From NCBI RefSeq assembly GCF_008370345.1, contig NZ_VTUU01000005.1, positions 1 to 64,000 on the forward strand: a stretch of 64,000 bases of DNA, read 5' to 3'. Position numbers and translations under genes: made by a program. The number at the start of each line of letters is the position of its first letter. Position 1 is the first letter of the stretch. Below are positions 48,492 to 57,607 of this stretch, piece after piece. Source of the stretch: Marinobacter salinexigens. GTDB taxonomy: Bacteria; Pseudomonadota; Gammaproteobacteria; Pseudomonadales; Oleiphilaceae. The notes under the pieces are model-generated. The model searched no databases. It was not told where the DNA came from and was given only the letters and a program-made list of their open reading frames with translations.

Positions 48492-48516
48492 TAACTCCAG
48501 AAGCAGAGGACAACAG

Positions 48517-49032
48517 ATGAGAAAGGCCCTCATAGTAGCCATGGCCCGAAATCGGGTGATAGGCCGAAACAACAAGCTCCCGTGGTACCTCCCGGGTGAT
48601 CTCAGGTATTTCAAACAGGCCACCATGGGCAAGCCTATCATCATGGGCAGAAAGACGTGGGATTCCATTGGACGGCCGCTGCCGGGTCGTATGAACGTGG
48701 TGATTTCCCGAAGCCCGGAATGGGACGCGCCGACCGGTACGGTCGCTGCAAGATCACTGGATGAAGCCCTGCTGAAAGCGGGAGCCCAGGCTGAACTGGA
48801 AGGCGGGGATGAAGTAATGGTGATCGGTGGAGGGCAGATTTATGCCGAGGTGTTACCGATTGTGGATCGCATGTACATCACCCAGGTTCATGCGGAAGTG
48901 GAAGGGGATGCCTATTTTCCCGAAGTGAACTGGGATGACTGGGAAGAAATCGGACGGGAGGATTTCTCCGCGTCCGATAACAATCCGTACGACTACAGCT
49001 TCGTAGTCTATCAGCGCGTCGGCTCCGCTTAG
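48517..49032 (+). CDS. folA: dihydrofolate reductase
   Basis: NADPH-dependent enzyme that regenerates tetrahydrofolate after the ThyA reaction. It has 171 residues. Substrate-side segments ALIVAMARNRVIGRNNKLPW and LPGDLRYFK, cofactor-side IIMGRKTWDSIGRPLPGR and VIGGGQIYAEVLP are intact. AGAGGA precedes the ATG. Its stop overlaps the stop of the convergent helicase gene by four bases. The long palindromic elements lie between it and thyA. Confidence 0.97.
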   Translation: MRKALIVAMARNRVIGRNNKLPWYLPGDLRYFKQATMGKPIIMGRKTWDSIGRPLPGRMNVVISRSPEWDAPTGTVAARSLDEALLKAGAQAELEGGDEVMVIGGGQIYAEVLPIVDRMYITQVHAEVEGDAYFPEVNWDDWEEIGREDFSASDNNPYDYSFVVYQRVGSA

Positions 49033-50543
49033 CGGGCCGGGCGCTTACCCGCAGGCTTGCCGCTCTTGTTGGCCGGGCGGCCTCCTTTCGGTCCCTTGCG
49101 GGGGCCGCCAGGTTTTCCATCTTTCCGGAAACCACCTTTGCCAGGGCCTTTGCGGAAACTCTTCTTGCCTGGAGGCGGACCACGGCGATCTCGCGGCTTG
49201 GTGGAAATTTCCGGCAGTGCTTCCGGTGTTTCCAGTGGCAGGGAGCCCGGTTGTGCCATTTCCATCCAGCAGGCCAGGGCGCCAGCGATCATCGCCATAT
49301 CCATGTCATTACGCTCGGCGACTTCGTCCAGCAGGGACATGGCTTTTGCTAGCTTACCGTCTTCTGCAAAGCTCATCAGCTGGGTTTCAAACTGCTCAAC
49401 CCGAAGCTTCTGGAGGTCAGCCGGTGAGGGCAGTTGGTACGCCTCCATGGGAGAGTTAGTGGCCCGCTCGAGAGTGCGCAGCCAGCTGCGCTCACGAGGG
49501 GTTACCAGCAGGATGGCCTTACCTGTGCGTCCGGCGCGACCTGTGCGGCCAACACGGTGAATGTAAGCCTCAGTGTCGTAAGGCACGTCGTAGTTGATTA
49601 CGTGCGTGATGCGGGGTACGTCCAGACCTCGGGCGGCAACGTCGGTAGCAATGACGATGTCTTTTTTGCCCCGTTTCAGGTCCTCAACAGTCTGCTCCCT
49701 CTGGCGCTGGTTAAGATCGCCATTCAGCGGTGCGACGGCATGACCACGGGCGGACAGCTTTTCTGCCAACAGGGTCGTTTCTGCCTTGGTGCGCACAAAG
49801 ATGATGGACGCGTCGAAAGGTTCAACTTCCAGGATCCGTGTCAGAGCGTCCAGTTTGCGCTCGGCATAGACCGGCAGCACAAACTGAGCGATGCGCTCGA
49901 CGGTACGGGTCTCGCTCTCGATTTTTACTTCCGTGGCGTCCTTCAGATAGGTTTGGGCAACCTTCTTGATCTGGGGCGGCATGGTGGCGGAGAACAGTGC
50001 GCGCTGACAGTTCTCTGGCGTTTTCGCCAGGATGGCTTCAACATCATCAATGAAGCCCATGCGCAGCATTTCGTCGGCTTCGTCAAGAACCAGCGCCTTG
50101 AGGTTGTGCAGTTTCAGCGTGCCCTTGCGCAGGTGGTCGAGCATACGCCCCGGTGTGCCGACAATGACCTGTGCACCACGCTTCAGGCCACGAATTTGCG
50201 GACCGAAGTCCTGTCCGCCATAGATAGGCAGAACGTGGAATTGCTGGAACTTTGCTGCATAGCTGGTAAATGCTTCGGCCACCTGAATGGCCAGCTCCCG
50301 TGTGGGTGCCAGCACCAGGATTTGGGGCTCACTGGCAGAGGCGTCAATACGGCTCAACAGAGGGAGGGCGAAGGCGGCGGTTTTGCCGGTACCCGTTTGG
50401 GCTACGCCCAGAAGGTGGTTACCAGCCAGCAGGGCAGGGATGGATTTCGCCTGGATAGGAGACGGTTTTTCGTAACCAATCGCGGTAACGGCTTCCAGGA
50501 CGGATGGATCCAGCCCCAGCTCAGCAAAGGAAAGTTCTGACAT
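49029..50543 (-). CDS. DEAD-box RNA helicase, CsdA-like without RRM
   Basis: ATP-dependent RNA helicase, 504 residues. Q motif near YEKPSPIQAKSIP, Walker A A48-Q-T-G-T-G-K-T55, D154-E-A-D157, SAT in LFSATMPPQ, and motif VI HRVGRTGRAGRTG. After the RecA lobes a helical CsdA-like segment runs to about residue 450, but the RRM-like RNA-binding domain expected there is missing. A Gly/Lys/Pro/Arg-rich tail of about 60 residues takes its place. A role in ribosome assembly or mRNA turnover, possibly in the cold, is inferred from the family. It converges on folA. Confidence 0.94.
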   Translation of the reverse strand: MSELSFAELGLDPSVLEAVTAIGYEKPSPIQAKSIPALLAGNHLLGVAQTGTGKTAAFALPLLSRIDASASEPQILVLAPTRELAIQVAEAFTSYAAKFQQFHVLPIYGGQDFGPQIRGLKRGAQVIVGTPGRMLDHLRKGTLKLHNLKALVLDEADEMLRMGFIDDVEAILAKTPENCQRALFSATMPPQIKKVAQTYLKDATEVKIESETRTVERIAQFVLPVYAERKLDALTRILEVEPFDASIIFVRTKAETTLLAEKLSARGHAVAPLNGDLNQRQREQTVEDLKRGKKDIVIATDVAARGLDVPRITHVINYDVPYDTEAYIHRVGRTGRAGRTGKAILLVTPRERSWLRTLERATNSPMEAYQLPSPADLQKLRVEQFETQLMSFAEDGKLAKAMSLLDEVAERNDMDMAMIAGALACWMEMAQPGSLPLETPEALPEISTKPRDRRGPPPGKKSFRKGPGKGGFRKDGKPGGPRKGPKGGRPANKSGKPAGKRPAR

Positions 50544-50685
50544 TGATTCACTCGGAATTCGGAGGGTAATGCATTGCCAAGCAATGCGTGATAGTTGTCA
50601 TTATAGCCGCTTTATTGATGGTTTAGTATGCAAAATCCGGATTGCCCTGTAGGTAGTTGCCGGTGAAGGGCTATTGCGCTGTGCC

Positions 50686-51585
50686 TCAGGCCGCCATTTC
50701 TGTTTTCAGTGCATCTATGATGGTGCGGGCAAAGGCCTCAGGAGAGTCTTCCTGAAGGAAATGGCCGCCTCGTAAGGTGATGTGGGGCTGGCCGTGAGCG
50801 CCGGGAATTCTGCGCTGCATGTAGCGGTCACCGCCCCTGGTAATGGGGTCTCCGGTGCTGAAGCAGGTAATAAACGGTTTCTTCCATTTCTCCAGAACTC
50901 GCCATGTGGCTTTGTTGGCATCGCTGGCGGGATCATCCGAAGACACCGGCACAAGTTTGGGAAATGCCCTGGCTCCAGCCTTGTATTCCGCAGACGGGAA
51001 GGGAGCTTCGTAGGCGGCGAGTTCTGCTTTTGACAGGGTACGTTCGGTGCCCAGTTGCACAATTCTGCCGATGGGAAACCATGGGCTATGGGAGGCAAAT
51101 GCCTTCCAGATGGAAAACACGGGCGGCACGCGGGTTTCGCCGGTCGGCAGCATGCCGTTGCCGACGATGATCCTACTAAAGCGTTGGGGGTGTTCGGCTG
51201 CAAGACGCAGACCCAACAGGGATCCCCAGTTCTGGCAAACCAGGGTGACGTTCCTGAGGTCCAGTTTCTCAATCCAGGTGGTAAGCCAGGCCATGTGCTG
51301 GTCGTAACTGTAATCCTCCACTGATGCCGGTTTGTCGGATTTTCCGAAACCCACAAGGTCTGGAGCTAACACCCGGTAACCTGCCTGACTGACCAGCGGG
51401 ATCATGTGGCGGTAGAGATAAGACCAGGACGGCTCGCCGTGGAGCATGAGCACCGGAGTGCCCCGGGAAGGGCCCTCATCCACGTAATGCATTCGCAGAT
51501 TGGGTGCTACGTCCAGAAAATTGGGCGCAAAGGGGTAATCCGGTAGACCGGTAAAGCGGGCTTCATCGGTTCTCAGAATACGCAT
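50686..51585 (-). CDS. haloalkane-dehalogenase-like alpha/beta hydrolase, Asn at nucleophile site
   Basis: A 299-residue alpha/beta hydrolase that reads like subfamily I haloalkane dehalogenases (DhlA type): N-terminal LPDYPFAPNFL, oxyanion motif LHGEPSWSYLYRHM (48-61), LAPDLVGFGKSDKP. The nucleophile elbow reads VCQNWGSLLG: residue 119 is Asn (codon at 51229-51231, AAC on the minus strand) where these enzymes have Asp. Trp120, the likely acid D246 (STGDP) and the catalytic His275 (RGGHFLQED) are kept. It may be inactive, have changed chemistry, or be activated by deamidation. A palindrome lies 38-55 bases upstream. Confidence 0.82.
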   Translation of the reverse strand: MRILRTDEARFTGLPDYPFAPNFLDVAPNLRMHYVDEGPSRGTPVLMLHGEPSWSYLYRHMIPLVSQAGYRVLAPDLVGFGKSDKPASVEDYSYDQHMAWLTTWIEKLDLRNVTLVCQNWGSLLGLRLAAEHPQRFSRIIVGNGMLPTGETRVPPVFSIWKAFASHSPWFPIGRIVQLGTERTLSKAELAAYEAPFPSAEYKAGARAFPKLVPVSSDDPASDANKATWRVLEKWKKPFITCFSTGDPITRGGDRYMQRRIPGAHGQPHITLRGGHFLQEDSPEAFARTIIDALKTEMAA

Positions 51586-51622
51586 GCCATCGACTGTCCT
51601 GACTGAGTGGTTGCGTGATTGT

Positions 51623-51640
51623 GAGGGATCGTGATCCCTC
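51623..51640. promoter_or_regulatory. palindrome upstream of the dehalogenase-like gene
   Basis: GAGGGATCGTGATCCCTC: perfect eight-base arms around GT, 38 bases upstream of the minus-strand start at 51585. No T tract follows on either strand, so an operator is more likely than a terminator. The rest of 51586-51722 shows nothing else. Confidence 0.45.
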
Positions 51641-51722
51641 TAATACAATCGTCGCATATCAGGATAAATCAGATGGAATTCTGGTGTGTTTGAGTTGCGT
51701 AACAGAGCGTTGTCGCTTTGAA

Positions 51723-51971
51723 TCAGGACGCTATTTCAAACAGGCGTTCCGGGTTGTCAATTCGGGCCATGGCGCTATCGCAGCAGTTGACCGCACCGCA
51801 GTCATCCGCGGAGCAAAGGGCAATGGTCTGGCACTCGATGTCCTGGTGTCTGTCGCCGGTATTACGGAACAGTCGGGAGCGTGAAAGAATGGATTGGCAG
51901 TGGCCACACAGCAGTGTGGGAACGGCGCTGCCTTCGGCCAGCAGTGCGACGTAATGTTTTTGTTTGGTCAT
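51723..51971 (-). CDS. small Cys-rich hypothetical protein
   Basis: Not recognised. It has 82 residues from the ATG at 51971, which has an excellent GAGGAGG with six-base spacing; this is the main reason to call it real. Seven cysteines occur in CxxC-like groups (LLCGHCQS, ECQTIALC, DDCGAVNCC), suggesting metal binding, probably a zinc ribbon-like fold. The sequence is otherwise polar, with no signal peptide or membrane helix. Frames on the opposite strand are less convincing. Confidence 0.65.
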   Translation of the reverse strand: MTKQKHYVALLAEGSAVPTLLCGHCQSILSRSRLFRNTGDRHQDIECQTIALCSADDCGAVNCCDSAMARIDNPERLFEIAS

Positions 51972-52034
51972 AAATATCCTCCTCATAATCCCAACATAAG
52001 GACGGACTGTGACAATTCAAAGTCTGGAGAGTTC

Positions 52035-52373
52035 CTATTGATCGGGATCGATAACTGGACGGCGGTTGGAGCGTTTGTCGTCCCAGTCGAGTTCTTTGGG
52101 GTCATACCAGCCAATGGCGTTGAGAACCTTTTCCCGGGTTCGCGGCGAGAGAGTCGGCCAGAGTTCCTGGAAGTCGTCTACGCCAAGGTCTCGAATTCGT
52201 TGCTGTTTGCTGCGCAATCTGTTGATGATTCGAGGCAGTTGCAGTGCTTCGCCAAGCTGGCCCGGGACGAGTACGTCCTGCCCCATGACCTTGCGCCGAT
52301 GGGTACGGGCGGCCAGAACCTTCTGCAATTCAATCGCTGCGTCGAGAGCAGTGTCTTCGGTAAACGTTTCCAC
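52035..52373 (-). CDS. hypothetical protein, 112 residues
   Basis: Not recognised. A charged, soluble, mostly helical protein starting at GTG (52373): TALDAAIELQKVLAARTHRRKV, then GEALQLPRIINRLRSKQQRIRDLG and a C-terminal ELDWDDKRSNRRPVIDPDQ. Composition looks coding on the minus strand, but no clear ribosome site precedes the GTG and an overlapping plus-strand frame (51894-52403) exists. It lies 63 bases upstream of the Cys-rich gene on the same strand, so the two may be cotranscribed. Confidence 0.55.
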   Translation of the reverse strand: METFTEDTALDAAIELQKVLAARTHRRKVMGQDVLVPGQLGEALQLPRIINRLRSKQQRIRDLGVDDFQELWPTLSPRTREKVLNAIGWYDPKELDWDDKRSNRRPVIDPDQ

Positions 52374-52534
52374 GGGCGTAAGCGGGACCTGGTTTATCGC
52401 TGATCAATAACCGTCCACTATAACCCGAACAAGACTACAGAGGCCATGTCGTCGTGGTAGGCTAGCGGCTCTGGAGGCGATTCTCGTCAACGGCCCCTGG
52501 CCATAACCTGTCTGTCTGGAACTCACGGGATCTT

Positions 52535-53635
52535 ATGTACGCAAAACTGGAAACACGGACTTTTCTTGCGATGCTGGTCGGGGTTTCCCTGGCCTTTGTG
52601 CTGCTGATGAAGCCTTTTTTTGGCCCGATTTTCTGGGCCGTTGCCATTGCGCTGATCTTCCATCCTGTTCAGCAACTGTTGGTTCGGAAGTTCGGTGACA
52701 GGCCGAACACCAATGCGCTGATCACGTTGTTCATCTGCATGGTGATTGTGGTCATTCCTGTTCTGGTACTGGTGACTTCTCTGATCGCCGAAGGCGTCGG
52801 GATTTACCAACAGATCCAGGACGGGGACATTCGGCCAGGAGAATACATTGACCGGGTGAACCAGTCTTTTCCGGCCATTCAATCGTTTCTTGCTCAGTTC
52901 GATATCAACTTTTCGGAACTAAGAGACCGGGCTGTGAGCTTCTTCGTGGGTGGCAGTCAGTTTCTTGCTAAACAGGCCATCGGGGTTGGCCAGAACACCT
53001 TCCAGTTCTTCCTCGGGCTGGCTTTAATGGTGTATCTCGCGTTTTTTCTGCTCCGGGATGGTAGCAAGCTGATTGAACTGCTGATCAAGGCCCTGCCGCT
53101 CGGGGATGAGCGGGAACGCCTGTTGTTTGCGAAATTTGCCGAAGTTACCCGTGCCACAGTGAAGGGAAATCTGCTGATTGCCATCATCCAGGGCGCACTG
53201 GGTGGCCTGATTTTCTGGATGCTGGGGATTGGTGGCGCTTTGCTCTGGGGCGTGGTCATGGCGATCGTGTCGCTGTTGCCGGCGGTTGGTGCGGCGATTG
53301 TCTGGGTTCCCGCAGCGATCTATCTGGCGGCGGTTGGCGATGTGCTTGAGGCAGTCATTCTGACGGCCTTCGGAGTGGTGGTGATTGGTCTGGCCGACAA
53401 TATTCTGCGTCCGATCTTTGTGGGCCGGGATACTAAACTTCCGGATTATATTGTGCTGCTGTCTACGCTCGGTGGGATTGTCATGTTCGGGATCAATGGG
53501 TTCGTGATGGGGCCGCTGGTGGCAGCATTGTTCATGGCATTCTGGGGCATATTTATCCGCGAATTCGGTCATGAAGATCACCGGGCCCAGTTCACAGAAT
53601 CGGAAATTGATGACTCCGGTCCCGAGTCCCCCTGA
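52535..53635 (+). CDS. AI-2E family transporter
   Basis: Membrane protein of 366 residues in the AI-2 exporter-like/PerM superfamily, with about eight helices. Typical features: the paired N-terminal helices, the soluble segment with YIDRVNQSFPAIQ, LALMVYLAFFLLRDGSKL, and the late glycine-rich GLADNILRPIFVGRDTKLPDYIVLLSTLGGI. Substrates of most members are unknown; some act as Na+/H+ antiporters or efflux systems. The hydrophilic C-terminus is Asp/Glu/Ser-rich. Confidence 0.9.
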   Translation: MYAKLETRTFLAMLVGVSLAFVLLMKPFFGPIFWAVAIALIFHPVQQLLVRKFGDRPNTNALITLFICMVIVVIPVLVLVTSLIAEGVGIYQQIQDGDIRPGEYIDRVNQSFPAIQSFLAQFDINFSELRDRAVSFFVGGSQFLAKQAIGVGQNTFQFFLGLALMVYLAFFLLRDGSKLIELLIKALPLGDERERLLFAKFAEVTRATVKGNLLIAIIQGALGGLIFWMLGIGGALLWGVVMAIVSLLPAVGAAIVWVPAAIYLAAVGDVLEAVILTAFGVVVIGLADNILRPIFVGRDTKLPDYIVLLSTLGGIVMFGINGFVMGPLVAALFMAFWGIFIREFGHEDHRAQFTESEIDDSGPESP

Positions 53636-53752
53636 GGTATGCGCTTCCCAAAGTATGATACGCTTTTCATTGTTTGCCCTCGACGGTGGAGATAGGCACC
53701 ACAAAATAAAAAGAAGAGAAAAGATATCCCCGTGATATCAGGAGTTATGCAC

Positions 53753-54169
53753 GTGACTACCATGAGAAAAGCGACCAGACACCTCGGCAGGCTTGTCATT
53801 GCGGCCGGTACCACAGTAATGCTTGGGCTTGCGCCCGCGGCTTACGCCAATGAAACCGTTGCGCTCAAAAACGCTCTTTACGGAGCCGGGTATCACATCA
53901 CAAATGTCAGTCCTCAGATGGATGATGCGACGAGGGCACAGCTGACGCAGTTTCAGAAGGATCACGGGCTGCAGGCTACCGGTATTCTGGATGAAGAAGC
54001 CAAGAAAGCCCTGGGGATGATTTCGGTTCAGGTAGTTGCCGCCGCGACCTCAACAAGCGGTGAAAAGGCGGCCGAGTTAACGGCTGCACCTGAACAGAAG
54101 CAGGCCGCTGCAGCTAACAAAGATGGTGCGAGTGAAGAAGACAAGGACGGCGGCTGGAAGCTGTGGTAA
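53753..54169 (+). CDS. exported protein with a peptidoglycan-binding-like domain
   Basis: About 138 residues. A Sec signal peptide (RKATRHLGRLVIAAGTTVMLGLAPAAYA) is followed by a short PG_binding_1-type helical repeat (LKNALYGAGYHI...ATRAQLTQFQKDHGLQATGILDEEAKKALG), then a low-complexity Ala/Glu/Lys tail ending in GGWKLW. Likely periplasmic and wall-associated. The GTG at 53753 has AGGAG at ideal spacing. The ATG codons at 53747 and 53762 have poor spacing but cannot be excluded. It is followed by a terminator. Confidence 0.82.
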   Translation: MTTMRKATRHLGRLVIAAGTTVMLGLAPAAYANETVALKNALYGAGYHITNVSPQMDDATRAQLTQFQKDHGLQATGILDEEAKKALGMISVQVVAAATSTSGEKAAELTAAPEQKQAAAANKDGASEEDKDGGWKLW

Positions 54170-54246
54170 CGAGTTGCCCTATCGCCCTGTTGCCCCCTAC
54201 CTGGTTATAGAATGACAACGTATTTCAGGATGGGGCAGTCTCATAC

Positions 54247-54280
54247 AAAAAGCCCGCCGGGAATTTCCGGCGGGCTTTTT
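54247..54280. terminator. bidirectional terminator before ilvD
   Basis: Stem AAAAAGCCCGCCGG / CCGGCGGGCTTTTT with a six-base loop, in the gap between two convergent genes. It serves the exported-protein gene and ilvD. Confidence 0.93.
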
Positions 54281-54293
54281 GTTAACGGCGGGT

Positions 54294-56129
54294 TCAGTCC
54301 AGTTTGCTGAGATCCCTTACCGCGCCTTTATCAGCGCTGGTGGCCAACAAGGCATAGGCTTTAAGAGCGGCTGAGACCTTGCGCTCTCTGACCTGGTCCG
54401 GTTTCCAACCTTTCGCATCCCGGGCTGCACGGCGCTGGTCCAGCTCAGCCTGATCCAGCTGAACATTGATGGACCGGTTCGGAATGTCGATCAGGATGGT
54501 GTCACCGTCTTCGATCAGGCCAATCGCGCCACCGGCAGCGGCTTCCGGGGAAGCGTGTCCGATAGACAGCCCGGAAGTGCCCCCGGAGAATCGGCCATCG
54601 GTCAGCAGAGCACATTCCTTGCCCAGCCCTTTGGATTTCAGGTAGCTGGTGGGGTAGAGCATTTCCTGCATGCCCGGCCCGCCGCGAGGGCCTTCATAGC
54701 GAATAATGACGACGTCGCCGGATTTGACTTCGTCGCCCAGAATGCCGGCTACAGCGGCATCCTGACTCTCGAAGACTTTGGCCTTACCTTCGAAGACATA
54801 GATGCTTTCATCAACGCCAGCGGTTTTCACGACACAGCCGTCCAGGGCGATATTGCCGTAAAGTACGGCCAGACCGCCCTCAGAGGAATAGGCACTGGCA
54901 ACGGTGCGAATGCAGCCATTGTCCCGATCGCCATCCAGACTGGGCCAACGGGTGCTCTGACTGAATGCGGTCTGGGTCGGAATTCCGGCAGGCCCGGCTT
55001 TGTAGAATTCTACAACTTCCGGGGTCGGGGAGCGCATGATGTCCCAGGTTTCCAGAGCCTCTTTCATGGTTTTGCTGTGCACGGTCGGCAGATCAGCATT
55101 AATCAGGCCGCCCCGTTCGAGTTCACCCAGAATACCCATGATGCCACCGGCCCGGTGCACATCTTCCATATGGTATTTCGGGGAGTTGGGTGCGACCTTG
55201 CAGAGTTGTGGTACGTGCCTTGAAAGCTTGTCGATATCTTCCATGCCGAAATCGACGCCACCTTCCTGAGCTGCGGCGAGCAGGTGCAGAATGGTGTTGG
55301 TGGAACCGCCCATGGCGATGTCCATCGTCATGGCATTCTCGAAGGCGGCCATGGATGCGATGCTGCGAGGCAGAACACTGTCGTCTTCACCTTCGTAGTA
55401 ACGACGGGCATTTTCCACGATCTGGCGTCCGGCTTTCAGGAACAGTTGCTCGCGGTCAGCGTGGGTTGCCAGCAGCGAACCGTTGCCAGGAAGGGACAGG
55501 CCGATGGCTTCGGTCAGGCAGTTCATGGAGTTGGCGGTAAACATACCTGAGCACGAGCCACAGGTCGGGCAGGCGCTGCGCTCGTATTCTTCCACCTGCT
55601 CATCGCTGGCATTAGGATCCGCGGCAATCACCATGGCATCCACCAGATCCAGCTTGTGTTCGGAAAGCTTGGTTTTACCGGCTTCCATTGGGCCGCCGGA
55701 TACAAAAATGGTCGGGATATTCAGGCGCATGGCAGCCATCAGCATACCCGGAGTGATTTTGTCGCAGTTGGAAATGCAGACCAGAGCGTCGGCGCAGTGG
55801 GCGTTCACCATGTACTCGACGGAATCGGCAATGATCTCCCGGGAAGGCAGGGAGTAGAGCATGCCATCATGGCCCATTGCGATGCCGTCATCCACGGCGA
55901 TGGTGTTGAATTCTTTGGCGACACCGCCCGCTTCCTCAATCTCACGGCAGACCAGTTGTCCCAGGTCCTTTAGATGGACGTGCCCGGGAACGAACTGGGT
56001 GAAGGAGTTGGCAACAGCAATAATAGGCTTGCCAAAATCGTCATTCTTCATGCCGGTAGCCCGCCAGAGGGCACGGGCGCCAGCCATATTGCGGCCTGCG
56101 GTGGAAGTCCGAGAACGATACTGAGGCAT
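54294..56129 (-). CDS. ilvD: dihydroxy-acid dehydratase
   Basis: Iron-sulfur enzyme of branched-chain amino acid synthesis; its 2-oxoisovalerate product is the LeuA substrate. It has 611 residues. Cluster-binding Cys lie in [10 protein letters not shown] and [11 protein letters not shown]; the conserved [14 protein letters not shown] and the C-terminal [21 protein letters not shown] are present. Single gene, divergent from the HDOD gene. Confidence 0.97.
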   Translation of the reverse strand: MPQYRSRTSTAGRNMAGARALWRATGMKNDDFGKPIIAVANSFTQFVPGHVHLKDLGQLVCREIEEAGGVAKEFNTIAVDDGIAMGHDGMLYSLPSREIIADSVEYMVNAHCADALVCISNCDKITPGMLMAAMRLNIPTIFVSGGPMEAGKTKLSEHKLDLVDAMVIAADPNASDEQVEEYERSACPTCGSCSGMFTANSMNCLTEAIGLSLPGNGSLLATHADREQLFLKAGRQIVENARRYYEGEDDSVLPRSIASMAAFENAMTMDIAMGGSTNTILHLLAAAQEGGVDFGMEDIDKLSRHVPQLCKVAPNSPKYHMEDVHRAGGIMGILGELERGGLINADLPTVHSKTMKEALETWDIMRSPTPEVVEFYKAGPAGIPTQTAFSQSTRWPSLDGDRDNGCIRTVASAYSSEGGLAVLYGNIALDGCVVKTAGVDESIYVFEGKAKVFESQDAAVAGILGDEVKSGDVVIIRYEGPRGGPGMQEMLYPTSYLKSKGLGKECALLTDGRFSGGTSGLSIGHASPEAAAGGAIGLIEDGDTILIDIPNRSINVQLDQAELDQRRAARDAKGWKPDQVRERKVSAALKAYALLATSADKGAVRDLSKLD

Positions 56130-56298
56130 GGTGTTCTGGTCTCTCTTGTTACCTGAAAGTGAATGTCACGTGTGGTTAGTAAGGATCAAGGATACCAGAT
56201 TCGACTCCTGACGCATGGTTGTTTTGCCAGTCGGTGTTTACAATGTTTAACAGAGTCTCTGAATTATTCCCGGATTTATGCAAGACAAGGAGATGCCT

Positions 56299-57555
56299 AT
56301 GGCCGGCGAGGACAGCCTGCCCATCAACCGTTTAAAAGAATTTCAGCCACTTAACAAGCTGACCGAGGATCAACTGGTTCTGCTGTCCAGTAGGGCTGAG
56401 CGGAGAACCCATGGTCCCGGCCAGCGTGTGATCGAACGCGGGGTGCGCGACGGGTTGGAGTTTTTCCTGATCAGTGGTGAGGTGGAGCTGGAAGCCATTG
56501 ATGGCCGGAAGTCCGTCGTTCAGGCTGAAACCGATAAAGCGCTGCACCCTCTGGCGCGATTGCAGCCGCGCATGTACGACGTTATTGCTGTCCGACCCAG
56601 TGAGTTTCTGGTCGTCGAACAGGATGTACTCAATCAGATGCTTCGGGCTGCGCCGGTCAGCCAGGTGGAAATGGATTCGGGCGAAGCTTTCGGGTCTGAG
56701 GAAACGGAAGAGCATCACCTGCTGATGGAATTCTACGCGGAGCTTCGTTCCAATCAGGTGAAACTGCCGAGTGTTCCGGACGTTGCCTGGAAAGTGCGGC
56801 GGGCGGTTGATCGGGACGATTCCACGGCAGACCAGGTTGCCAGTGCAATCTCTGCTGACCCAGCCATGGCGGTCAAGCTGGTAAGGGCCTGCAACAGTCC
56901 TTTGTACCGGGGTTTCAGTGATGTTCGCAATGTGCGTGAGGCCGTGGTTCGTCTGGGGATGAGAACCACCCGTCAGTTGGTGACTGTTTTCTCCATGCGG
57001 GAAGTGTTCAAAACCAAGCAGGCTTCGTTGCAGAGGGAAATGGAGAAACTGTGGAATCATTCCAGGGAAATGGCGGCCCTGTGCTGGGTGCTGGCGGATC
57101 ATGCCACCCGCTTGAACCCTGAAGAAGCGCTGCTGGCGGGTTTGTTGCACGATATTGGTGTGGTTCCGGTGCTGGTACAGGCGGAACATCACGTGAACCT
57201 TTTTGCTGATGATGCCAATCTCCAGCATGCCATCCATGAATTACGGGCGGATGTGGGCACCGCAGTGCTGGAAAACTGGGCTTTCCCTGGAACCTTTGTT
57301 GAAGCAGTCCGTCATGCAGAGGACTGGGGTTATGAATGTCGTGAGGCGGACCCTCAACTGGTGGACGTGGTGATTGTCGCCCAATTGCATTCAATGATCG
57401 GTTCCAGTCAAAATGGTCAGCTTCCGTCTTTTGATGAGGTACCGGCATACCGCCGGCTGGGCGAACTGGAACTGAATGCTTCCCGTAGTCTTGAGGTCCT
57501 GTCAGAAGCTCGGGCACGGGTCGATGAGGTTCAGCAGCTACTTTCGATCCGGTAA
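56299..57555 (+). CDS. cyclic-nucleotide-binding-like and HDOD domain protein
   Basis: A 418-residue putative signalling protein. The N-terminal part (about 15-110) resembles a cNMP-binding barrel (LISGEVELEAIDGR) but lacks an evident canonical phosphate-binding cassette. Residues about 150-345 form an HDOD domain (LPSVPDVAWKVRRAV, ISADPAMAVKLVRACNSPLY, LWNHSREMAALCWVLA, LLAGLLHDIGVVPVL), which in this family is usually non-catalytic. The ATG at 56299 has AAGGAG with six-base spacing; 56278 and 56293 are in frame but worse. It may act in motility, surface or stress signalling, which is an inference only. Confidence 0.85.
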   Translation: MAGEDSLPINRLKEFQPLNKLTEDQLVLLSSRAERRTHGPGQRVIERGVRDGLEFFLISGEVELEAIDGRKSVVQAETDKALHPLARLQPRMYDVIAVRPSEFLVVEQDVLNQMLRAAPVSQVEMDSGEAFGSEETEEHHLLMEFYAELRSNQVKLPSVPDVAWKVRRAVDRDDSTADQVASAISADPAMAVKLVRACNSPLYRGFSDVRNVREAVVRLGMRTTRQLVTVFSMREVFKTKQASLQREMEKLWNHSREMAALCWVLADHATRLNPEEALLAGLLHDIGVVPVLVQAEHHVNLFADDANLQHAIHELRADVGTAVLENWAFPGTFVEAVRHAEDWGYECREADPQLVDVVIVAQLHSMIGSSQNGQLPSFDEVPAYRRLGELELNASRSLEVLSEARARVDEVQQLLSIR

Positions 57556-57607
57556 CTGGCATGGCCAGCGACTATTTGGAGTCTGCTTAGCGGTGATTGT
57601 CCCTGAT

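Noticed and set aside
48165..48668. Minus-strand frame of 167 codons and a plus-strand frame at 48135-48494 across the thyA-folA gap
   Set aside because: Both run through the inverted repeats, so the same peptide pieces appear on both strands. They overlap thyA or folA, and there is no ribosome site. Products of the palindromes, not genes.
49434..50540. Plus-strand frame of 368 codons
   Set aside because: It lies antisense to the DEAD-box helicase, whose motifs are complete. Shadow frame.
51894..52403. Plus-strand frame of 169 codons
   Set aside because: Antisense to the 112-residue hypothetical and part of the Cys-rich gene. No ribosome site was seen and the Cys-rich gene has a much stronger one. 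Not fully excluded.
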